Below, one piece after another: positions 8,875 to 17,322 of a stretch of DNA of 64,000 nucleotides. This DNA is from Aureococcus anophagefferens. Lineage: Eukaryota; Sar; Pelagophyceae; Pelagomonadales; Pelagomonadaceae. The DNA lies in assembly GCF_000186865.1 (NCBI RefSeq), contig NW_008705569.1, positions 377,307 to 441,306 of the forward strand, in the 5' to 3' direction. The notes beneath the pieces were generated by a model, which made no database searches, was not told where the DNA came from, and was given only the letters and a program-made list of their open reading frames with translations. Each line of letters starts with the position of its first letter. The stretch's first letter is position 1. The position numbers and the translations under genes were made by a program.

Positions 8875-9591
8875 TTAGAGTTCCGCGGCGGCCTTCTCGG
8901 CCTGGCGCTTCGCGAACCTCGCGTCCGCCTCCTCCTGCTTCCTCGCGCGCGCGTCGGCCTGGCGCTTCTGCTCCAGGCGCTTGCTCTTCCGCTTCGCCTC
9001 GTCCGCGGCCCACTGCTGTTTCGCCTTGTCCTCCTTCGCCTTCTTCTTCCGCTCCTCCTCGCGCTTCTGCGCGGGCGTCGGGCCGGCCGGCTTCTTCGGT
9101 GGCCTCGGCTGGCCGCCGCCGCCGCCGGGGAACCCGCCGCCGCCGCCGCCGCCGAAGCCCGGCATGCCGCCGCCGCCGAACATGGACGCGAAGGGATTCC
9201 CGCCGCCGCCGAAGGGCGAGCCGCCGCCGCCGCCGAAGCCGCCGCCGAAGGGCGAGCCGCCCGACTGCTGCTGGAACCCGCCGCCGCCGCCGCCGCCGTT
9301 GCCGCCGCCGCGCTTCAGCGCCTCCTCGCCGCCGAGGTCGTAGATGCGCTTCTGCTCCGGGTCGCTGAGCACCTCGTAGGCCTTGGCCACCAGCGCGAAC
9401 TTCTTGGCGGCCTGCTCGTCGCCGACGTTCTTGTCCGGGTGGTACTTCTTCGCCGCTTCGCGATAGGCTTTCTTGAGCTCCTTGTCGCTGCAGCCCTTCT
9501 TGACCTTGAGCAGCTTGTAGTAGTCGTGCTCCTTGGCGACGGCGACGACGAGCAGCGCGAGCGCCGCCAAAGCGACGCGGCCGAGCGGCAT
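8875..9591 (-). CDS. DnaJ (Hsp40) protein with signal peptide
   Basis: This 238-residue protein starts at 9591 with a cleavable-looking signal peptide (MPLGRVALAALALLVVAVAK). A J domain follows (about residues 22-88) with the invariant HPD in KKYHPDKN and the closing SDPEQKRIYD. A long Gly/Phe-rich stretch (about 95-170) and a highly charged Lys/Glu helix follow. No zinc-finger repeats or C-terminal substrate domain are present, making it a type-III-like J protein. By analogy it would stimulate an Hsp70 (BiP) in the ER lumen or a periplastid compartment. It is divergent from the aminotransferase, 256 bp away. Confidence 0.92.
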   Translation of the reverse strand: MPLGRVALAALALLVVAVAKEHDYYKLLKVKKGCSDKELKKAYREAAKKYHPDKNVGDEQAAKKFALVAKAYEVLSDPEQKRIYDLGGEEALKRGGGNGGGGGGGFQQQSGGSPFGGGFGGGGGSPFGGGGNPFASMFGGGGMPGFGGGGGGGFPGGGGGQPRPPKKPAGPTPAQKREEERKKKAKEDKAKQQWAADEAKRKSKRLEQKRQADARARKQEEADARFAKRQAEKAAAEL

Positions 9592-9847
9592 ACTGCCGAT
9601 CTCGAGCGCTTGCAAACGCCACGCGTCCAGCGATCGATCGCAGCGATGCAAAGCCGATCGGAGCGACGCGGCAGCGATGCGCAGCAGGTCCCAGGCGACG
9701 GCTGCGATGCGTATGCGCTGCGGCAGCACCGGCAAAGCGACGAGGACGCTGCCAAGCGCCGACACGCGGAGGGGCTCGACCGGCTCTTGCCTCAAGCGAG
9801 ATGCCGGAAAGATGCTTTTGCGGCGCCAGAAGAAGTGCCGATCCACG

Positions 9848-11224
9848 ATGGCCGCCCGCCTCGCGTGCCGCCGCCTCTCCACGCCCTCTCGCATCGCGAG
9901 CCGCGCGGACCACGGCCCGGTGCTGAGCGTGCCGCCCATCATCCTCCGCAAGCGGGGCATCGAGGAGGTCTGGAGCCCTTCCAAGGGAACCGAGACGTCG
10001 ATGCTGTCCATCGGCCGCGCCTGCAGCGAGGTCTTCCAGGGCGAGGCGCTGCGCGGCGTGCTCATCGAGGGCCACGAGTACGAGAAGGCGGCGCTCGACG
10101 CGCTCGCGGCGGACGGCTTCGCGAGCCCCCTGGTGCAGCACACGTCGGCCGCGCTGCCGCCGCAGTACGACGGCTTCAACGAGGAGCTCGCGAAGCACCT
10201 GCCCGAGTCCTTCGGGGACGACTGGTGCGTGAGCCTGCAGGTCGAGGGCGCGTCGGCCGTGCTCGCGGCCGTCGAGCTGCTGCTGCACCTCCAGCAGGCG
10301 CGCGGCCGCGCGGCCCGCGTCAAGGTCGCCGTCGCGGACCGGTCGTACCACGGCCCGCCGTCGTCGAGTCTCGGCGTGCCCGCGGGCGCCATGACGGCCG
10401 TGGGCCGCGCGACGAAGCCCGACCAGCTCGTCTACCCGGCGCCGCACATCTTCCGCGACGGCGACGCCGCGTCGCTCCGGGCCGCCTGGGCCGACTTCTT
10501 CGCCGAGCACGGCGGCGAGCTCGGGTGCGTGGTCGTGGAGCCGCAGTGGGGCTCGTCCTGCGCCGCGGCGCCCTGGCCCAAGGAGCTGCTCGCGGAGTTC
10601 GTGTCCCTCGCGCGGTCGCACGGCGCGCTCGTCCTGGCCGACGAGATCATGTGCGGCCTCGGCCGCCACGGCCAGGGCACGCTCTTCCTCGTCGACGCCT
10701 GGGGCATCGAGGTGGACTGCGTGACCTTTGGGAAGGCCATCGCGTCGGGCGTCTTCCCCATGGCGGGCGCGGTGCTCGCGCGCGGCGCTTCCGAGCTCCG
10801 CGCGAGCGGCAAGACGCTCGGCCAGTCCCACACCTACGCGGCGTCGAGCCCCCGGGCCCTGCTCGCGGCGACGGCCGTGCTCCGGGAGATCCCCCGGTGG
10901 CGGGCGCACATCACCGAAGCCGCGGACGCGCTCGACGCGGGCCTGAAGAGGGCCGCGGCGGCGTGCAACGGCAAGGTCGTCGCGCACGGCCTCGGTTTGA
11001 TGCGCGGCGCCTGCTTCGTGCCGTCCGTGGAGCCCGCGGCGCGCGTCGAGGCCGCGGGCGTGCTCAAGGCGCACTGCAAGGCCGAGGGCGTCTGGCCCTA
11101 CTTCGTCCCCGCGGGCGGCGTCATGTGCACGCCGCCCTACAACGTGCCCGTGGAGACCGTCGTCGACGCGGGCAGGCGCATGGAGGCCGCCTTCGGCAAG
11201 ACGGCGGCGGACATGGGCTGGTGA
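9848..11224 (+). CDS. Class-III PLP aminotransferase, mitochondrial
   Basis: This 458-residue protein starts at the ATG at 9848, giving MAARLACRRLSTPSRIASRA, a basic Ser/Arg mitochondrial-type presequence; earlier in-frame codons lack an ATG context and read poorly. The class-III fold is shown by ADEIMCGLGRHG (Asp contacting the PLP pyridine nitrogen) and VTFGKAIASGVFPMAG, with the Schiff-base Lys near residue 296, and by VVVEPQWGSS upstream. The family transfers amino groups between ornithine, 4-aminobutyrate, beta-alanine or similar and an oxo-acid. The substrate cannot be told from sequence. Length and motif spacing are normal. Confidence 0.9.
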   Translation: MAARLACRRLSTPSRIASRADHGPVLSVPPIILRKRGIEEVWSPSKGTETSMLSIGRACSEVFQGEALRGVLIEGHEYEKAALDALAADGFASPLVQHTSAALPPQYDGFNEELAKHLPESFGDDWCVSLQVEGASAVLAAVELLLHLQQARGRAARVKVAVADRSYHGPPSSSLGVPAGAMTAVGRATKPDQLVYPAPHIFRDGDAASLRAAWADFFAEHGGELGCVVVEPQWGSSCAAAPWPKELLAEFVSLARSHGALVLADEIMCGLGRHGQGTLFLVDAWGIEVDCVTFGKAIASGVFPMAGAVLARGASELRASGKTLGQSHTYAASSPRALLAATAVLREIPRWRAHITEAADALDAGLKRAAAACNGKVVAHGLGLMRGACFVPSVEPAARVEAAGVLKAHCKAEGVWPYFVPAGGVMCTPPYNVPVETVVDAGRRMEAAFGKTAADMGW

Positions 11225-12100
11225 GCTCTCCAGCATTAACACATCGTCGTCGTCGTGGGCGTGGCGCGCGGGGGATTTCGCGAAAGAAAGTGTGTTAATT
11301 GCCGCGCGCGTCGAGGCCTCCTCTCGAGAGGCGGCCGCGGGACGGCGAGGAGCGTGTCCTCGCCGACGACTGTCGTTCTCGCGCGAGCCCGGGGACGCCG
11401 CTATCGCCGGCGCGCGCGAGGACCTGCGGGTGTGCGAGCGGTGCTAGAGAAAGCGCAGACGGGACTGATACGCCTCTGGTCATCACTCCCTTCCCGTCGC
11501 CGAGCGATGCATGTCGGGTGGGGATGTGTACGATGCTCTCCCAGTCTTTATGAAACGAATAAGTGCCATGGGTGGGCTCAGACCCGCCTTTAATGCTGGT
11601 GTGTGCGATGGGACGCCGGCGGCGCACCTGGGTTTAGGGAAGAGCGCTGGCAGCGGCGGCGGCGCGCGCCGTGCGGCACTGCGGAACGCCACGGCGCGCG
11701 CCCAGGGCAACGGCCGGCGCATCCGCGACGCCGCGCACTTACATGGCGTCGAGCATCGCTCGACGCCGCGACGCAGCACGTCAGTTGACACAGTAACTTG
11801 AACTCAAGCTGAAGTCTCAGCTGTCGATGCCCTCCCTTGTTCGTCGGTTTTAAGTAGGCGGGGTTCCTTTCCCGGCGGCCTAAGCTGAAGTGAGTGACGT
11901 CTTCGCGTCGAGTAAAATTACTGATCCTAGGCGCCTTCGGCGCCTAAGTCGGCGCCCAGGGAGCACTTCGGTTAGCCTGAGCTCGGTTCCGGTTCGGTCG
12001 AGGCCGCCGTGAGACCACCGTCACCGTCACCGGGGATTTGGGGGCGTAACCGTGGAAAACCGGAACCGGAACCGCAACCGTAACCGGGACTTTCAACGCC
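11225..12100. other. Intergenic region without a supported gene
   Basis: I see no frame with the codon bias of neighbouring genes. Small open frames here are Arg/Ala-rich and lack recognisable motifs. The right part carries the degenerate GGTTCC/GGAACC repeat annotated separately. The region separates the 3' end of the aminotransferase from the 3' end of the binding-protein-like gene. Confidence 0.5.
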
Positions 12101-12118
12101 TTACCGAAACCGGAAGCC
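11975..12118. repeat. Degenerate (A)ACCGG/CCGGTT repeat with inverted arms
   Basis: A patch of GGTTCCGGTTCGG at the left is mirrored by CCGGAACCGGAACC and CCGAAACCGG at the right, with CACCGTCACCGTCACC between. The arms could pair as a long imperfect hairpin. The right arm runs into the last codons of the gene at 12101. Confidence 0.6.
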
Positions 12119-13687
12119 CGCGACCGCGGCACCGGCGGCGTCGGCGACGCCCGCGCAGCGCGCGACCATGTTCGGCGTGTCCCGGTCCGCCGCCTCGACG
12201 ACGCAGTAGAGCCGCGCCGCGCCGCCGGCGGCGAGGACGTGGGCCGCGGCGTCCCGGGCCGTCTCCCGCTCGGGGAGCCCCACGTGGTGGAGGAGGCCGG
12301 GTACGGGGAACGCGCCCGACTCGAAGCCGCTGTTGAAGGACGCGACGGCGACGCCCCGCTCGACACAAAAACGCGTCGCGTTGTAGAGGAGCTCCGACGA
12401 GAGCTTGACGAACAAGCCGTCGACGGGGTCGGGGCCGCCGCAGAGCTCGAACGTGGCCCGGGACGCGTTCTCGAAGTCGCCCGCCTCCGTGCGTGTGACG
12501 CCCCCGCGCGCGAGGGACACGCCGAGGTCCGACGCCGACGCGGCGTCCGCGGCCGCGTCCGCGACGAGGTCCCACCAGCCGTCCGTCGCCGCGCCGGGCA
12601 CGACGCCCGCGACGACGACGCGCGACCGGTTCACGCGCGCGCAGCCGTCCATGACGGTGCCGCCGCGGTCCTCGGCGCAGGTCGCGTAGGAGTCGTCGAG
12701 GCACTCGCGCGCGCGGCCGGTCGGCAGCGCGGCGGCGTCGGCGACGAGCGGGCCCGTCGGGAAGAGCGACCGGTCGCCGCCGCCGCCGACGGGGAGGCCC
12801 GCGAACGCGTGGATCGCCGCGAGGTAGGTCGCGAAGTAGGCCTGGGCCCAGGCCTGCTGCGACACGGCGAACGCGACGACGCCGCCCTCGACGTCGTCGA
12901 ACGCGGCCTCCGTCGCGTCGAAGTGGCCCACGGCCGTCGCCGCGGAGCAGCCGCGGTACGCGAGGGCCGCGACGATCGGCGCCGCCGCGTCGACGCCGCC
13001 CCCGACCACGAAATCGAAGGCGCAGGTGCCGGCCGCGTCGGCGACGACGTCGACGAGCGCCGTCGTCGCGCGCGCCGCGCCGCGCGCGCCGTCGTAGGCC
13101 GCGTAGGTCGCCGCGCCGCCGCGCGCGGCGACGCCCCGCGCGAGGCCCGCGAAGCGCTCGAGCAGGCCCGCGTTCGTGCCGTTCTCGTGGTCCACGAAGG
13201 CGACGCGCGCGGCCGCCGGCGCGTTTCCCATCGCGTCGTAGGCCGCGGCCGCGGCCGCGAGGCCCGCCTCGGTCTCGTTCGCGCCGACGAAGCCGCTGAG
13301 GCCGAGGCCCGCGCCGGGGTAGCCGCTGTTGACGCCGTAGACGACGACGCCCGCGGCCGTCGCCCGCGCGACGGCCGCGCGCGCGGCCGCGTCGGGGAGC
13401 GTGACGACGGCGACGCACTTCCCGAGGCACGTCCGCGCGAGGCCGTCGATCTCCGCCGCCATGACATCCGAGTCCCAGGTCTCGCGGAGCTCCATGTCCA
13501 GGGCCACGCCCGGGTCCGCCGCCGCCTGCACCGCCGCCGCGCGAAACAGGGTCCAGAACGTGTTCGACCACACGCCGTGGGTGATCACCTTGACGACGCT
13601 ATCGCCGCGCTCGACGCAGGAGGAGCAATCGGACGTCGCCGCCGCCGCGCCCAGCGCGACCGCGGACGCGACGAGACGCGCGAGCAT
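12101..13687 (-). CDS. Secreted periplasmic-binding-like (type 1) protein
   Basis: This 528-residue protein starts MLARLVASAVALGAAAATS, a clear signal peptide. From residue 30 it reads like a Peripla_BP/ribose-binding fold: ITHGVWSNTFWTLFRAAAVQAA, then a LA.TCLGKCVAVVTLPD strand, then VVVYGVNSGYPGAG and a GANETEAG phosphate/sugar-loop-like turn. Cysteines and NGT/NRS/NAT sequons fit an extracellular, glycosylated product. Residues about 340-528 seem to contain a second, partial repeat of the same fold (VASFNSGFESGAF echoes VYGVNSGYPGAG). The role could be ligand sensing or scavenging. The final GFRFR residues are encoded by the adjacent simple repeat, so the true C-terminus is uncertain. Confidence 0.75.
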   Translation of the reverse strand: MLARLVASAVALGAAAATSDCSSCVERGDSVVKVITHGVWSNTFWTLFRAAAVQAAADPGVALDMELRETWDSDVMAAEIDGLARTCLGKCVAVVTLPDAAARAAVARATAAGVVVYGVNSGYPGAGLGLSGFVGANETEAGLAAAAAAYDAMGNAPAAARVAFVDHENGTNAGLLERFAGLARGVAARGGAATYAAYDGARGAARATTALVDVVADAAGTCAFDFVVGGGVDAAAPIVAALAYRGCSAATAVGHFDATEAAFDDVEGGVVAFAVSQQAWAQAYFATYLAAIHAFAGLPVGGGGDRSLFPTGPLVADAAALPTGRARECLDDSYATCAEDRGGTVMDGCARVNRSRVVVAGVVPGAATDGWWDLVADAAADAASASDLGVSLARGGVTRTEAGDFENASRATFELCGGPDPVDGLFVKLSSELLYNATRFCVERGVAVASFNSGFESGAFPVPGLLHHVGLPERETARDAAAHVLAAGGAARLYCVVEAADRDTPNMVARCAGVADAAGAAVAGFRFR

Positions 13688-13934
13688 CGATCCACACCTG
13701 GCCTAACAAGGAAAAAAAACGGAATGCGGTGCCTGTGCGTTGCCCACCGCTACGCGAGAATGCACAATGGCATTGCCGCTGCTGCCCCGTCCCCCACATA
13801 TCCCCCACATAGAATGATGTGGAAGTCAAATTGAACTTTTACGCCTACTTTTACATGGATACAGGAGAAGGCCGAGAAGATGGGAGCCTGCTGACGCCAT
13901 CGACGAGACGCCGCGTGCCGTTACGACCAGCGTC

Positions 13935-15500
13935 CTAGGCCCCCTCGCCGGGCCCGTCCGCGGCGCCGCCCGGCGCGGCGCCGTCGTGGACGTCGACGCC
14001 CGTCGAGTACGCGAGCGTCGGGAAGACGACGGCGTCGGGCTCGAAGATGAAGAGGAACTTGTTCGGGCGGAGCTGGATCTCCATGGAGAAGTCCTTGAGG
14101 AGCACGTCGATGACGTCGCCGTAGAGGCGCGACACGCCGAACGCGATCTCGTGGCGGGGCACGAGCATGCCGCACGCGTGCGTGCAGACCTGGACGTGGG
14201 CGCCGGCGTTGCGCGAGCCCGCGTCCGTCGACGCCTTGGACACCCAGAGCACGACGCCGTACTCGTCGACGGTCGCCGCGCCGCGGAGCCGGAAGCGGAC
14301 GAGGTCGCCGACGCCGATGTCGATGTCCGCGTCGTGCGCGGGGCCCTCGCGCCACTCGCCGCCGCAGATGGCGTTGCTCCGGATGAGGTCCCGCACGGCG
14401 AGGAGCGGCAGGTCCGCCGCGAGCGCGGGGGACGTCGACGCGTCGCGCGGGCTCGCGGGCTCCGCCGAGGCCGCCGCCGCCGCGCGCGCGACGCCCGGCT
14501 CCGGCGGGTAGTCCGCCGTCGCGCGGCCCAGGCCGCCGGCGCCCGCGTCGCCGTCGTCCGCGGGCTCGGACGCGAGCTCGCGGACGTCGCGGAACCAGCG
14601 GCCGACGCGGGATATGGTCACGCGCTCGTCGGACAGCACCTTCGTCTGCGCGACGTAGTACTTCGTGCCGTGGATCGTCGGGAAGGACTCCTCGACGTCG
14701 AGCGCGTGCGCGAGGCTCCCGCCGTCGCCGGCCTTGTAGGACCAGCGGCGCCGGCGCCGCGAGCCGGCTTGCGACGCGTCGACGTCCTCCAGCTCCCCCT
14801 CGTCCTTCTTCTCCTCGTCGTCGTCGCCGGCGCGCGTCGCGAAGGACGACGGCCGCAACGACTCCTCGACGGCGCGTCGCAGGTCCAACCGGAACTGGCG
14901 TTCGACGGATTCATCGTCGTCGCGCGCGGGCGCCTCCTCCCGAGTCTCGACGTAGCCGCGCTCGTCCGCGGGGCTCGCGACCCAGAGCGGCGTCGGCTCG
15001 GGCGGCGGCGCGGCGACCTCGTCGGCGACGTTGCTGTCGTCGACGCAGCACGCGACCGGAAGCGCGACGGGCACCGCGGACGCGTCGGGGCTCGGCGTCG
15101 GCACGAGGACCTCCGCCTCCTCGGCGACCTCGACCTTCGCCTCGGCCACGCCCGCGTCGTCGTCGCCGTCGCCGTCGCCCGCCGGGATCTCGGCCTCGCT
15201 CGCGACGATCTCCGCCTCGACCTCGACGGCCGGCGGCGGCGGCGGCGGCGGCGGCGCGGGCGCCGCGGCGCCCCGTCGCCGCGCCTCGAGGTCGCGGAGC
15301 CGCGCCTGGAGCCGCGCGATCTCGTCGTCGACGTCCGCGTCGTCGACCTCGTCCAGAGCCGGCGCCGCGACGACGGGCGCGTCGACGAGCGGCGGCAGGT
15401 CGTCCGGCGACTCGCCGGCGGAGAGCGGCGCGAGGTGGGGCTGGCTCCCGTGCGGCGACGCGATTCTCGCCTGCGCCAAAGGCACATCATCGTCCTCCAT
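13935..15500 (-). CDS. Acidic, Pro/Ala-rich protein of unknown function
   Basis: This 521-residue protein starts at MEDDDVPLAQARIAS (15500). The N-terminal two thirds are low complexity: a short coiled coil (DEIARLQARLRDLEARR), a nine-proline run, long Asp/Glu/Ala stretches and an Arg-rich RRRRRW patch. The C-terminal 130 residues look folded, with hydrophobic strands (GDLVRFRLRGAATVDEYGVV, HVQVCTHACGMLVPR, FLFIFEPDAVVFPTLAYS). No family is recognised. The frame is accepted because its third-position bias is uniform and the C-terminal part is not low complexity. There is no targeting signal. Confidence 0.7.
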   Translation of the reverse strand: MEDDDVPLAQARIASPHGSQPHLAPLSAGESPDDLPPLVDAPVVAAPALDEVDDADVDDEIARLQARLRDLEARRRGAAAPAPPPPPPPPAVEVEAEIVASEAEIPAGDGDGDDDAGVAEAKVEVAEEAEVLVPTPSPDASAVPVALPVACCVDDSNVADEVAAPPPEPTPLWVASPADERGYVETREEAPARDDDESVERQFRLDLRRAVEESLRPSSFATRAGDDDEEKKDEGELEDVDASQAGSRRRRRWSYKAGDGGSLAHALDVEESFPTIHGTKYYVAQTKVLSDERVTISRVGRWFRDVRELASEPADDGDAGAGGLGRATADYPPEPGVARAAAAASAEPASPRDASTSPALAADLPLLAVRDLIRSNAICGGEWREGPAHDADIDIGVGDLVRFRLRGAATVDEYGVVLWVSKASTDAGSRNAGAHVQVCTHACGMLVPRHEIAFGVSRLYGDVIDVLLKDFSMEIQLRPNKFLFIFEPDAVVFPTLAYSTGVDVHDGAAPGGAADGPGEGA

Positions 15501-15705
15501 TTGCTAGCAGCTGCGTCGCGCAGCGGTGCCCCGCGCGCGCGAATGTGCTGCAGAAGAAGCGGAGGCGTGCGCCGGCGACTCTGAGGCCGTCCGGAAGTCC
15601 GGGCCCGGGCCGTCGACGCCTCCGTCGGGCCACAACCCAATCCCGCCTCGCGCTTTGGGCCCTCGTCCCTTAGGCGCGGGGGTTTCGGTGCCGCGGCTCC
15701 CCGCC

Positions 15706-17187
15706 TCACGCCGCGGCGGCGGGCGGCGGCGCGATCTTTTTGAAGCTGATCATGGGCTCGCCGACGGGCCCGACGACCATGGCCGTGTAGTCCGCCTTGG
15801 GCATGGGCCCCGCGGGCTCCATGTCGTAGTTGCGCAGGAGCCAGGAGATGATGGTCTTGACCTGCATGAACCCGAACTGCTGGCCCATGCACTGGTGGAT
15901 GCCGCCGCCGAACCCGAGATGCGCGAAGGGCGTCGCGTGCTCCTCGCGCGGCGGCGCGTAGCGGTCCGGGTCGAAGGCGTCCGGGTCCTTGAAGACCATG
16001 TCGAGGCGGCCGGCGACCGCGGGCGACGTGAAGACGATGTCGCCCTTGGGGATCACGTACTTGAGCCCGGCGTCCGTCTCGATGGGCACGTCCTGCATCG
16101 CCTTGCGCATGAGCATGATCAAGGGCGGGTGCATGCGCAGCGTCTCCTTGACGCAGTTGTGGAGGATCTCCATCTTGTTCAGGTCGTCGAAGGACATGGG
16201 CGCGTCGCGGATGTCGCCCGCGCCGAAGATTTGGCGCTGCTCCTCGAGCAGCCGCGCCTTCAGCTTCGCGTCGTGGAGGATGAAGAGCGTCGTCCACGTC
16301 GACGTGATCGACGACGTGTGCTGCCCGGCGAAGAGCAGGGCGATCAAGAGTCCCGTGATCTCGTCCGTCGTCGCCATCGTGCCGTCCTTGTACTTCATGT
16401 CGACGAAGACCTGGAGGATGTCGGTCCGCGCGTCCGCCTGCTCCCGCGTCTGCGTGCGCCGCGCGTCGATGACGCCGCGGAAGAGCTCGACCATGCGCAC
16501 GCGGGCCGCGTCGCGCTTCCGGTGGCCCTCGACGGGCGCCGTCGGCCAGAAGAAGGACAGGGGCGTGATGCCCTTGTCCAGATCGTGGTAGATGTCCGCG
16601 ACCTCCTCGAACAGGGTCTCGCGGACGTCGTCGCCGTGGAGGCAGCGCGACGCCGTGAGGATCGTGAGCTCGCTCAAAGCCTTGAGCACGTCGCAGGCGC
16701 CGTCCTCGGCCCAGCGGTCGCCCATGTACTTCTTCGTCTCCATGAGGATCTTCGGGATGTACGACTTCAGGCGGTCGGCCCGGAGGCCCCGGCTCATGTG
16801 GACGTTCTGGGCCTTGCGCTTCGCGGGCGTCGCGTCGTAGACGACGCCCTTGCCGAAGACCTGGGTCATGAAGCCGTAGACCTCGGGCTGGCTGAAGACG
16901 TCGTCGCGGTTCTGGAAGAACGGCGCCGACGCCTTCGGGCCCACGAGGAACGTCAGCGTCTTGTGGGCGACGCGCATGGAGTAGGCGCCGCCGTGGACCT
17001 CGAAGTTGCGCTTGATGAAGTCCAAAGGGCCCCGGGGGCCCAGGGCGAAGCCCATGAGGTTGCCCACGATGGGCGGGCCCTCGGAGACGTGCGGCGGCGC
17101 CTTGGCCGGCCGGAACTTGCCGCTCATCAGCATCCAGAGGCAGCAGGTCAGGCAGAAGACCGCCGCGGCGATCACGACGAGGGCCAT
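15706..17187 (-). CDS. CYP51: Sterol 14-alpha-demethylase (cytochrome P450 CYP51)
   Basis: This 493-residue protein has an N-terminal membrane anchor (MALVVIAAAVFCLTCCLWML). The CYP51 I-helix signature FAGQHTSSITSTW is at about residues 286-298, the ExxR motif at ETLRMHPP, and the haem loop FGGGIHQCMGQQF has the thiolate Cys near residue 431. The loop has Ile-His-Gln where RHRC is common. The enzyme removes the 14-alpha methyl of sterol precursors at the ER membrane in sterol biosynthesis. It lies head-to-head with the sulfatase gene, 135 bp apart, so they may share a promoter region. Length is normal. Confidence 0.95.
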   Translation of the reverse strand: MALVVIAAAVFCLTCCLWMLMSGKFRPAKAPPHVSEGPPIVGNLMGFALGPRGPLDFIKRNFEVHGGAYSMRVAHKTLTFLVGPKASAPFFQNRDDVFSQPEVYGFMTQVFGKGVVYDATPAKRKAQNVHMSRGLRADRLKSYIPKILMETKKYMGDRWAEDGACDVLKALSELTILTASRCLHGDDVRETLFEEVADIYHDLDKGITPLSFFWPTAPVEGHRKRDAARVRMVELFRGVIDARRTQTREQADARTDILQVFVDMKYKDGTMATTDEITGLLIALLFAGQHTSSITSTWTTLFILHDAKLKARLLEEQRQIFGAGDIRDAPMSFDDLNKMEILHNCVKETLRMHPPLIMLMRKAMQDVPIETDAGLKYVIPKGDIVFTSPAVAGRLDMVFKDPDAFDPDRYAPPREEHATPFAHLGFGGGIHQCMGQQFGFMQVKTIISWLLRNYDMEPAGPMPKADYTAMVVGPVGEPMISFKKIAPPPAAAA

Positions 17188-17322
17188 GCTGCGGCGGCGC
17201 GCGCGCGCGGCGACTCAAAAAACCAAGCCTGCGTGGACGACGCGTCGACGCGTCGATGTCAGTGGGTAAGGTGAGGCAAACATCAGGGAAGCATCCACCT
17301 AGCGCGGGAGTGAGATCACCCA

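Noticed and set aside
8777..11242. 821-codon minus-strand frame over the DnaJ and aminotransferase genes
   Set aside because: It crosses two well-identified genes on opposite strands and has no domain of its own.
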